A stretch of 64,000 bases of DNA from Vombatus ursinus (Eukaryota > Chordata > Mammalia > Diprotodontia > Vombatidae): positions 124,001 to 188,000 of the forward strand of contig NW_020954616.1 in assembly GCF_900497805.2 (NCBI RefSeq), in the 5' to 3' direction. The translations under genes and the position numbers were made by a program. Position 1 is the stretch's first letter; each line of letters begins with the position of its first letter. This document shows positions 54,302 through 64,000 of this stretch, one piece after another. The notes beneath the pieces are model-generated. The model was not told where the DNA came from and made no database searches. It saw only the letters and a program-made list of their open reading frames with translations.

Positions 54302-56963
54302 CGGGGGCGGAGCCAAGATGGCTGAATAAAAGCAGTGACTTGCTTGAGCTCTCACCCAAATCCCTCCAAATACCTATAAAAATGACTCTAAACAAATTCT
54401 AAAGCAGCAGAACTCATAAAAAGACAGAGTGAAACAAATTTCCAGCCAAAGACAGCCTGGATGGTTGATCAGAAAGGTATATTGCGCCAGATGGGGAGAG
54501 GAGCGCAGTTCGGCGTGGGTGGGCAGGCCACAGTGATCCTAGAGCAGGCCTCAGAAGACTAAATCACAGGCAGCTGTGATGGTTTCCAGATTTCTCAACC
54601 CCTGAAAGCCAAAGACAACTTAGAAGGTCAGTGGGAAAAGTCTGTTTCTGTGGTGTTGAAAGAGAAGTGAGGGGTCCCAGCCTCATTCCCCGAGCTCGGC
54701 CATGGGGCGGCAGCTGCCTCCTGAGCTTCTGGCCCACAAACTGAAGGGGAATCGAGTGGCTGATCAGAGGGGAATTGCAGGGATCTCTCTGCTGGTGCAG
54801 GATTCTCTTGCTTTGCCCATGCTTGGATCTGGGTCACAGTTCTGGGTGGCAGTCCTGGGGTGAGGAGGAGCACTGGTGTGGTAGACCTTGTAGTGGCTGT
54901 GGAGAGGAATCCCTCCATACAGTTCCAAGACAGAAAAGAGTGCTCACAGACCAGAGCACAGGCCAGGAAAGGAATAAACACCTCACCCTTGATCATAGCA
55001 CCTTGGAAGAACTGAAAATTACAGTTTAGGTCTCTTGAAGTATCTCTGAAAACAACTGCACAAAACCCCTGAAGCTTGGGACAGTACATTCTCCACACTG
55101 GAAATAGACTCCTACCTTAACAAAGAATTTATAACTCAAGTAATTGGCCAAGATCAAGAGCAAGCAGGGCAAAAAGAACCAGACTATATTATCTTACTTT
55201 GGTGACAAAGAAGATCAAAACATACAACCAGAAGAAGACAACGAAGCCAAAGTTCCTACATCCAAAGCCTCCAAGAAAAATATGAATTGGTCCCAGGCCA
55301 TGGAAGAGCTTGAAAAGGATTTTGAGAAGCAAATAATAGAAGTAGAGGAAAAACTGAGAGTGATGTTAAAGGAGACTCAAAAAAATACTGAAGAAAATAA
55401 CACCATAAAAAATAGCCTAACCCAAATGGCAAAAGAGGTCCAAAAAGCCAATGAGGGGAAGAATGCCCTAAAAAACAAAATTGGCCAAATGGAAAAGTAA
55501 GTCCCAAAGCTTACTGAAGAAAATATTTCCTTAAAAATTAGAATGGAGCAATTGGAGGCTAGTGACATTTTGAGAAATCAAGGCACTGTAACACTAATCT
55601 AAAGGAATGAAAAAATAGAAGAGAATGTGAAATATCTCATTGGAAAAACAACTGACCTGGAAAATAGGTCCAGGAGAGAACTTAAAAATTAGTGTACTAT
55701 CTGAAAGCCATGATCAAAAAAAGAGCCTAGACATCATCTTTCAAGAAATTACCAAGGAAAACTGCCCTGATATTTTAGAACCAGAGAGCATAATAGAAAT
55801 TGAAAGAATCCACCAATCACCTCCTAAAAGAGATCCCCAAAGGAAAACTCCTAGGAATGTTATAGCCAAATTCCAGAATTCCCAGGTCAAGGAGAAGATA
55901 ATTGCAAGCAGCCAGAAGGAAACAATTCAAGTATTGTGGAAACACAATCAGGATAACACAAGATTTAGTGGTTTCTACATTAATGTTCTGGAGGGCATGG
56001 AGTATGATATTCTGCAGGGCAAAGGAGATAGGACTACAACCAAGAATCACCTACCCAGCAAAACTTCAGGGTAAAAAATGGCCATTCAATGAAATATGGG
56101 GACTTACAAGCGTTCCTGTGGAAAAGACCAGAGCTGAATAGACAATTTGACCTTCAAATACAAGACTCAAGTGAAACATGGAAGAGGTAAACAGGAAAAA
56201 GAAATCATAAGAGACTTATTAAGGTTCAACTGTTTACACTCCTGCAGGGAAAGATGATATTTATAACTCATGAGTCCTTTGTCAGTATTAGGGTAGAGGG
56301 AGGGAAAAAATTATATGTATGTATAGATAGATAGATAGAGGGCACAGAGTGAGTTGAAGATGAAGGAGTGATATCTGGAAAATAAAATTAAGGGTGAGAG
56401 AGAATTATACTGGGAGGAGAAAGGGAGAAGTAGAATGAGGTAAAATATCTCCCATGAAACAGACAAGAAAAGGCTTTTACAATGGACGGGAAATGGGGGA
56501 AGGTGAGAGGGAATGAGTGAATCTTATTCTCATAGGATTTGGCTTAAGGAGGGAATAACATACACAATGGGGTATGGAAATCTATCTTACCCTACAGAAA
56601 AATAAGGGGGGAAGGGGACAAGAGAGCAGGGGGTTGATAGAGGGGAGGACAGATTGGGGGAGGGAATAATCAAAAGCAAACACTTCTGAGGAGGGACAGG
56701 GTCAAAAGAGAGAACGGAACAAATGGGGGGTAGGATAGGATGAAGGGAAATATACTTAGTTTTTCACAACAGGACTACTATGGAAGTGTTTTGCATAACT
56801 ACACATCTATAACCTGTGTCGAGATGCTTGCCTTTTCAATGAGGGTGGGTGGAGAGGGAGGAAGGGAGAAAATTTGTAACCCAAAGTTTTAAAAACACAT
56901 GTTAAAAATAAAAATAAATAAAAATAAATAAAAATAAAAATACTGCCATTTTCATTTTTTAAA
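54302..56963 (+). mobile_element. Complete HAL1-like element (5' UTR, ORF1, 3' UTR; no ORF2)
   Basis: Starts 'cgggggcggagccaagatgg', the L1 5' end. ORF1 spans about 55144-56170: coiled coil (QAMEELEKDFEKQIIEVEEK), LTQMAKEVQKANE, then KTTDLENRSRR, ENLKISVLSESHD, NVIAKFQNSQVKEKIIA and FSGFYINVLE. It has stops at 55498 and 55599 and a frame change near 55675. ORF1 is followed by spacer and 3' UTR ('acacatctataacctgtgtc', 'gaaaatttgtaacccaaagt') and a (AAAAT)n tail; there is no endonuclease/RT sequence at all. The 15-bp duplication aaaagtgaatgaggt (54287-54301 / 56964-56978) marks it as a retrotransposed unit. Confidence 0.9.
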
Positions 56964-57251
56964 AAAAGTGAATGAGGTTTAAGCATTGTCCACCCACCCC
57001 CATTTTCCCCTTCACTATAAAAATTCTTCTTTGTGAGTCTCTTTTATGTGAGACAATTTTCCACATTCTTCCTCTTCTTTCCTTCTTCTCCCAAGTCATC
57101 CCTCTTTCTTATTGGCCCATTTTTTGCATTATCCCAACATAATTGGTTCACTCCTTTACCCTCTATGTAAAATTCTTCTAATTGCCCTAATAATGATAAA
57201 ATTATTAGAAGTTACATGTATCATCTTCCCATAAAGAAATGTAAACAGTTT

Positions 57252-57410
57252 TTTTCTTTTTCTTTTTTTTTTGGCTAGGCAATGGGGTTAAGTGACTTCC
57301 CCAGGGTCACACAGCTAGTAAGTGTTATTATGTCTCTGAGGCCAGATTTGAACTCAGGTCCTCCTGAATCCAGGCCTGGTGCTCTATTCACTGTGCCACC
57401 TAGCTGCCCC
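57252..57410 (-). repeat. Short tRNA-derived SINE with 18-bp target duplication
   Basis: 'ggcaatggggttaagtgact', 'ccccagggtcacacagctag', 'actgtgccacctagctgccc'. Duplications aagaaatgtaaacagttt (57234-57251) and aagaaatttaaacagttt (57411-57428) differ at one base. Confidence 0.93.
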
Positions 57411-57909
57411 AAGAAATTTAAACAGTTTAACCTTACTGAGGTTAATCTTATGATTTCTCTTTCATGTTTATCTTCTTATGCTTCTCTTGAGTCTTGTATA
57501 TGAAAGTCAAATTTTCTATTCAGCTCTGTTCTTTTTATCAGGAATGCTTGAAAGTCCTTTATTTCATTACATATCCATTTTTCTTCTTCAGGATTTCCCC
57601 TGAAACTCAGTTTACTGGGTAGTTGATTCTTGGTTACAATTCTAGCTTTTTTGCCTTCTGGAATATCATATTCCAAGCCCTCCACTTCTTTAATGTGTTA
57701 GCTGCTAAATCTTGTATGATCTTGACTGTGCCTCTACAATATTTGAATGGTTTCTTTCTGGCCTCTTGAAATATTTTCTTTTTGACCTGGAAGTGCTAGA
57801 ATTTGGTGATAACATTCCAGGGCATTTTCATTTAGCAATTGGTAGATTCTTTCAATTTCTATTTTATTCTCTGGATCTAAGATATTGGGGCAGTTTTCTT
57901 TGGTAATTT

Positions 57910-58070
57910 TTTTTTGTTTTTGTTTTTGTTTTTAGGCAATTGGGGTTAAGTGACTTGCCCAGGGTCACACAGCTAGTAAGTGTCAAGTGTTTGGTCTGAG
58001 GCTGGATTTGAATTCAGGTCCTCTTGATTTCAGGATCGGTGCTCTTTCCTCTGTGTCACCTAGCTGCCCC
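57910..58070 (-). repeat. Short tRNA-derived SINE, second insertion in the same L1
   Basis: Tail (T5G)n 'gtttttgtttttgttttta', then 'ggcaattggggttaagtgac', 'gggtcacacagctagtaagt', 'tgtgtcacctagctgcccc'. Short duplication TGGTAATTT / TGATAATTT. Confidence 0.9.
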
Positions 58071-58696
58071 TGATAATTTCTTGAAATATGATGTATAGGC
58101 TCTTTCTTTGATCATGGCTTTAGGAGAGTCAAATAATTCTTAAATCATCTCTCCTTGATCTATTTCCCAGGTCAGTTATTTTTCCAATGAGATATTTCAC
58201 ATTTTCTTCTATTTCTTACTCTTCTGGCTTTGTTTTATTATTTCTTGATGTCTCATAAAGTCATTAGCTTCCATTTTCCCAATTTTAATTTCTAAGCACT
58301 TATTTTCTTCAGTGGGCTTTTGTACCTCTTTTTCCATTTGGCCAACTTTGCTTTTTAAAGAGTTATTTTCATCACTGAATTTTTGTACCACCTTTCCATT
58401 TAGCCAATTCTGTTTTCAAGATATTATTTTCCTCAATACTTTTTGTGCCTCTTTTACCAGGCTGATAATTGTCCTTTCATAATTTTCTTCTTTTGCTTTC
58501 ATATATTTACCTAATTGTTCCTCTACAACTCTTATTTGATTTTGGAAATCATTTTTTAACTCCACGAGGAATTTTTGTTAGGTTTGTCACCAATTCACAT
58601 TTTCCTTTGAGACATTGCTGGTTGAACTTCATTGTCTTCTTCTGAATTTGTCTTGATCTTCCCTGTCACTATTGTAGCTTTTTATGATCAGTAGCT

Positions 58697-58724
58697 TTAT
58701 GATGTTGTTGTTGTTGTTGTTTGC
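58697..58724 (+). repeat. (GTT)n microsatellite
   Basis: Six to seven GTT units at the ORF1/5'-UTR junction of the antisense L1. Confidence 0.85.
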
Positions 58725-59285
58725 TCTTTTCCCCACCTATTTCTTGATTTTGAACTTTATGTTAAAAAGTTGGGCTCTGTTTCCAGCACTGAGCTTAAGG
58801 GAGAGGCACTCTCTCAATCTTCAGACTTTTTCTGCACTGCTGTTTTCAGAGTGCTACTTCCTCTTGACTAAAAATGCTCCTCTCTATTCTTGAATTGTGA
58901 CCCAGAAGTGGGTACAGGTAATGAAGTTGCCAAATAGCATCTGGTCCTACATCCAGTGCTAGCACAAGGGGCCCCTGTAACCTCTCTCTAACCAGTTGCC
59001 AGGTCCCCTTAATATCTCTGGTTTAAGAGCTTCCAAAGCTATTGCTGCTTGACCTAGTCCCACCACTGATGTTTCATTTACCTAGGCTTTAGGCTACCCC
59101 TGTATCACCTTTTAACATTCTAAGTTATCTTGGGCTAGAAGAATATTTCACCCTGACCATTTGTTGGCTCTGTCACTCCAGAGTTAGATTTGAGGTGTTA
59201 TTTTAAAGTCATTTAGAGGTGAATGTTGAGAGAACTCAGCTCAGTGCTTTCTCTGCTCTGCCTTCTTGGCTTGGCCCCGGAAGTC

Positions 59286-59790
59286 TGTTGATAAATATTT
59301 GTTAACAATTCTTTTCCTTCCTATGCAAACAAGGTAAGGGGGCAAAGGCCAAGACTTTCCTAGGAAGAACATGTGCTTATGGTTGCATGGAAGTCAAACT
59401 GAAGACAGGCAATCACCCCTTCCCCAAGATGACTCTTGGGAAATAGCTTGAAATAGTCCTTACACACTTCATAACTGTTTGAAAGCAAGAGTGAAAAGCT
59501 AAGGGACATGTTGATCCCTCTCCCATATACACTGAATCATAAGGTCTTTTGTCTCAGAAGTCATTTAGGGATCTCAAACTGTAAGCTTTTCAGCCCTAAG
59601 TTATACATGGCCTGAAGCTATTCCCACAGCTCCCATGTGGTCAAGTAGAACAAAGAAGGGCAGCTCTTGCTTTATAATTCCATTAATTTTGATTGAGGAA
59701 ATTCCTCACTCCTCCTAATGGAGTGAAGAAGCAAACATATATAATTCTTTATACTTCCTTTAGATTGGCTCATCAAATATGAAAGGGGTA
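59286..59790. other. No feature recognised
   Basis: Unique-looking DNA between two L1s. Confidence 0.35.
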
Positions 59791-59795
59791 CACTC

Positions 59796-62700
59796 TTTTT
59801 AGTTTTTTTATTAATTTATTTTGATTTATCAATAATCACTTCCATATGCTTTTGAGTTTAAAATTTTTCTCCCCCTTCCTCCCCACCACCCTCCCCAAGA
59901 CAGCACACAATCTGATATAGGCTATACATTTACATTCATATTAAACATATTTTCACATTAATGATGTTGTAAGTAGAAATTAAAACCAATGGGAGGAACC
60001 ATCAGAAAGAGGAAACAAAACTCAACAGAAGAGAAAAAAAATAACAATTTGGCTTCCATAGTTCTTTGTTTGGGTGTGGATAGCATTTTCCATCACAAGG
60101 CCTCTGGAGATGTCTTAGATTCTTGTATTGCCAGCAAGGGTTAAGTTTATCAGTATTAGTCATCACACAACATGGCTGTTACTGTGTACAACATTCTCTT
60201 GGTTCTGCTCACTTCACTCAGCATCAGACCATACAAGTCTTTCCAGGTTTTTCTGAAGTTGGCCTGTTCATCATTTCTTATAGCACAATAGTATTCCATC
60301 ACATTCATATACCACAACTTGCTCAGCCATTCCCCAATTGATGGGCATCCTCTCAATTTCCAATTCTTTGCCACCACAAAAAGAGCTGCTATGAATATTT
60401 TTGTACATGTAGGTCCTTTTCCCATTTGTGTGATCTCTTTGGGATATAGCCCTAGAAGTGCTATTGCTGGGTCAAAGGGTATGCACATTTTTATAGCCCT
60501 TTGGGCATAGTTCCAAATTGCTCTCCAAAATGGTTGGATCATTTCACAACTCCACCAACAATGCATTAGTGTTCCAATTTTACCACATCTACTCCAACAT
60601 TTATCATTTTCCTGTTTTGTCATGTTGGTCATTCTGATAGGTGTGATGTGGTACCTCAGAGTTGTTATGATTTGCATTTCTCTAATCAATAGTGATTTAA
60701 AGCATTTTTTCATATGACTATAGATGACTTTAATTTCTTCATCTGAGAACTGTCTGTTCATATCCTTTGACCACTTATCAATTGGGGAATGACTTGTATT
60801 CTTATAAATTTGACTTAATTCTCTATATATTTTAGAAATGAGGCCCTTATCAGAGAGACTGGTTGTAAAAATTCTTTCCCAATTTTCTACCTTCCTTCTA
60901 ATCTTAGTTGCATTGACTTTGTTTGTGCAAAACTTTTCAATTGAATGTAATCAAAATCATCTATTTTGCTTTTTGTAATGTTCTCTATCTCCTGTTTGGT
61001 CATGAATTCTTCTGTTCTCCATAGATCTGACAGGTAAACTATTCCTTGCTCTCTCAGTTTGCTTATAGTATCAGCCTTTATATCTAAATCATGTACCCAT
61101 TTTGACTTTATTTTGGTATATGGTGTGAGATTTTGGTCTATGCCTAGTTTCTGCCATACTCTTTTCCAGTTTTCCCAGCAGTTTTTTTCAAAGAGTGAGT
61201 TCTTATCCCAGAAGCTGGGGTCTTTGGGTTTATCAAATAATATATTACTATAATCATTGACTACTGTGTCTTACATACTTAACCTATTCCACTGATCCAC
61301 CACTCTATTTCTTAGCCAGTACCAAGCAGTTTTGATGATTGCTGCTTTACAATATAATTTAAGATCTGGAATGGCTAGGCCACCTTCCCCTGCATTTCTT
61401 TTCATTAGTTCTCTTGATATTCTGGACCTTTTGTTCTTCCAGATGAATCTTGTTATTATTTTTTCTAACTCTATAAAATAATTTTTTGGTAGTTTGATTG
61501 GTATGGCACTGAATAAGTTAATTAGCTTAGGTAGAATTGTCATTTTTATTATATTAGCTCGGCCTACCCATGAGCAACTGATGTTTTTCCAATTATTTAG
61601 ATCTGATTTTATTTGCGTGAAAAGTGTTTTGTAATTGTGTTCATAGAGTTCCTGGGTTTGTTTTGGGAGGTAGACTCCTAAATATTTTATAATGTCTATA
61701 GTAAGTTTAAATGCAATTTCCCTTTCTATCTCTTGCTGTTGGGCTTTGTTGGTAATATATAGAAATGCTGATGATTTATGTGGGTTTATTTTATAGCCTG
61801 CAACTTTGCTAAAGTTGTTTATTATTTCAAGTAGTTTTTTACTTGATTCTCTGGGATTCTCTAAGTATAACATCATGTCATCTGCAAAGAGTGATAGCTT
61901 TGTTTCTTCTTTGCCTATTCTAATGCCTTCAATGTCTTTTTCTTCTCTTATTGATAAAGCTAACCTTTCCAGTATGATGTTGAATAACAGTGGTGATAAT
62001 GGACATCCTTGTTTCACCCCTGATCTTATTGGAAATGCTTCTAGCTTGTCCCCATTACATATTATGCTTGCTGAAGGTTTTAGATAGATGCTATTTATTA
62101 TTTTAAGGAAGACTCCATTTATACCTATGCTCTCTAGTGTTTTTACTAGGAATGGGTATTGTATTTTGTCAAAAGCTTTTTCTGCATCTATTGTGATGAT
62201 CATGTGGTTTCTGTTAGTTTTGGTGTTGATATGACGGATTATACTGATAGTTTTCCTTATTTTGAACCAGCCCTGCATTCCTGGTATAAATCCTACCTGG
62301 TCATAGGGTATTATTCATGTGATAAGTTGCTGTAATCTATTTGCTAATATTTTGTTTAAAATTTTTGCATCTCATTAGAGAAATTGGTCTATAATTTTCT
62401 TTCTCTGTTTTGACTCTTCCTGGTTTAGGTATCAGCACCATATGTGTATCATAAAAAGAATTTGGTAAGATTCCTTCTTTGCCTATTTTACCAAATAGTT
62501 TATATTGTATTGGAATTAATTGTTCTTTAAATGTTTGATAGAATTCACATGTAAATCTATCTGGCCCTGGAGATTTTTCCCTAGGGAGTTCATCAATGAC
62601 TCGTTCAATTTCTTTTTCTGAGATGGGGTTATTTAAGTATTTTACTTCCTCTTCTGTTAATCTGGGCAATTTATATTTTTGTAAATATGTATCCATTTCA

Positions 62701-64000
62701 CTAAGATTGTCAAATTTGTTGGCATAGAGTTGGGCAAAATAATTCCTAATTGTTGCTTTAATTTCCTCTTCCTTGTGGTGGTTTTACTCTTTTTATTCTT
62801 GATACTAGTAATTTGGTTTTCTTCTTTCCTTTTTTTAATTAGATTAACCAAAGGTTTATCTATTTTATTGGTTTTTTTCATAAAACCAGCTCTTAGTTTG
62901 ACATATTAGTTCAATAGTTTCCTTAATTTCAATTTTATTAATTTTTCCTTTGGTTTTCAATATTTCTAATTTGGTGTTTAATTGAGGATTTTTAATTTGT
63001 TCTTTTTCTAGTTTTTTTTAGTTGTATGCCCAATTCATTGATCTCCTCTTTTTCTATTTTATTTATGTAAGCATTTAGAGATATAAAACTTCCCCTAGGA
63101 ACTGCTTTTGCTACACCCCATAAGTTTTAGTATGTTGTCTCATTATTGTCATTCTCTTGAATGAAATTATTGATTGTTTCTATGATTTGTTCTTTGACCC
63201 AATCATTTTTTGGGATTAGATTATTTAGTTTCCAATTATTTTTTAGTCTATCTTTCCATGGCCCTTTGTTACATATAATTTTTATTGCATCATGATCTGA
63301 AAAGGATGCATTTAATATTTCTGCCTTTCTGCATTGGATTGTGAGGTTTTTATGCCCTAGTACATGGTCAATTTTTGTGTATGTGCCATGTACCGCCAAG
63401 AAAAAAGTATATTCCTTTCTATCCCCATTCAGTTTTCTCCACAGATGTATCATACCTAACTTTTCTAATGTTCTATTCACCTCAACTTCTTTCTTGTTTA
63501 TTTTGTGGTTAGATTTATCTAGTTCGGAGAGGGGGAGGTTGAGGTCCCTCACTAGTATAGTTTTGCTGTCTATTTCTTCCTGTAACTCCCTGAACTTCTC
63601 CTCTAAGAATTTGGATGCTATACCATTTGGTGCATATATGTTTAGTAATTATATTACTTCATTGTCTACGGTGCCTTTTAGCAGGATGTAGTTTCCTTCC
63701 TTATCTCTTTTGATAAGATCTACTTTTGCTTTTGCTTTGTCTGAGATCAGGATTGCTACCCCTGCTTTTTTTTACTTCAGCTGAAGCATAATATATTTTG
63801 CTCCAGCCTTTTACCTTTACCCTGTATGTGTCACTCTTTTTCAAATGTGTTTCCTGTAAATGACATATTGTAGGATTATGGTTTTTAATCCAATCTGCTA
63901 TATGCTTCCGTTTTATGGGAGAGTTCATTCCATTCACATTTACAGTAATGATTACTCTCTGTGTCTTTTTCTTCATCCTTTTTTCCCCCCTGTTTATGCT
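59796..64000 (-). mobile_element. Long, well-preserved L1 with almost entire ORF2 (runs off the right edge)
   Basis: Antisense. 3' UTR 59796-60155; ORF2 60156-63976; the 5' end lies outside the window. ORF2 starts MKKKTQRVIITVNVNGMNSP with endonuclease residues N and E (HLQETHLKK), contains SDHDAIK, the RT core (LVLIPKPG region [52 protein letters not shown]; the catalytic [13 protein letters not shown]), a thumb, and the C-terminal Cys/His block CWSRCGKIGTLMHCWWSCEM. A 335-codon open run (61271-62278) and a 201-codon run (60156-60761) remain, with frame breaks between them. The youngest-looking LINE in the window; not intact as written. Confidence 0.93.

Larger units (their letters stand above)
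57000..59285 (-). mobile_element. L1/HAL1 5' half (5' UTR + ORF1 + part of the spacer)
   Basis: Antisense. 5' end at 59285 ('ctgccttcttggcttggccc'), 5' UTR, ORF1 coiled coil at 58209-58391 (QKFSDENNSLKSKVGQMEKE, TEENKCLEIKIGKMEAND), ORF1 C-terminal part at 57476-57685 (EGLEYDIPEGKKARIVTKNQ), then the spacer ('ttttatgtgagacaattttc') to about 57000. It ends without ORF2. Two SINEs are inserted. Old and frameshifted. Confidence 0.85.

Noticed and set aside
54628-55098. 156-codon minus-strand frame, the longest non-LINE frame in its area
   Set aside because: It is the antisense of the HAL1-like 5' UTR, with no recognisable domain.

Overview
This is mammalian, almost certainly marsupial, nuclear DNA. 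It is CpG-poor and dense in interspersed repeats of marsupial type: CORE-SINEs of MIR/Mon-1 type, RTE-tailed Mar1-type SINEs, short tRNA-derived SINEs starting GGGGCAGCTAGGTGG, marsupial-type L1, half-L1 (HAL1)-like elements, L2 and CR1/L3 relics, and a palindromic hAT-type MITE. The short SINE resembles those of Australian marsupials, but I cannot fix the species. Nearly all other open frames in the window are chance frames inside repeats.

The only host genes I can support are two SLAM-family immune receptor genes arranged head to head. On the minus strand, running off the left edge, is an LY9 (CD229)-like gene: signal-peptide exon at 14340-14388, V-like Ig exon (D1) at 6526-6853, C2-like exon (D2) at 3225-3497 and second V-like exon (D3) at 1036-1362. 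All have the phase-1 boundaries usual for this family. D1 carries a +1 frameshift at a six-base homopolymer, and the D2 acceptor reads AA where AG is expected, so this copy looks damaged or contains sequence errors. On the plus strand, a 49-bp signal-peptide exon (17654-17702) is followed 17 kb later by an intact V-like exon (34779-35120) closest to LY9 D1 and CD84. No C2 exon was found in the remaining 29 kb. The two first exons lie 3.3 kb apart, with ETS/PU.1-like boxes upstream of each.

Layout: 1-14.4 kb is the LY9-like gene with intronic L2, L3/CR1, MIR, hAT and L1 pieces, plus two inverted duplications of about 110 bp. 14.4-17.65 kb is the shared divergent intergenic region. 17.65-34.8 kb is intron 1 of the plus-strand gene, with L1, L2, SINEs and microsatellites. 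From 35.1 kb to the end is either intron 2 of that gene or intergenic DNA. It holds a GTA/GCA triplet tract, an internally deleted half-L1 (38.45-41.48 kb), a solitary class II ERV LTR with a 6-bp target duplication (41783-42558), a complete HAL1-like element lacking ORF2 (54302-56963), an L1 5' half (57.0-59.3 kb) and a long, well-preserved L1 with an almost entire ORF2 (59.8-64.0 kb).

I see no bacterial-type genes, CRISPR arrays, rRNA or functional tRNA genes. The points most worth a second look are the divergent SLAM pair and its damaged member, the HAL1-type elements, and the near-identical 116-bp inverted repeat at 12.2/13.5 kb. I see no evidence of a wholly new biological system.
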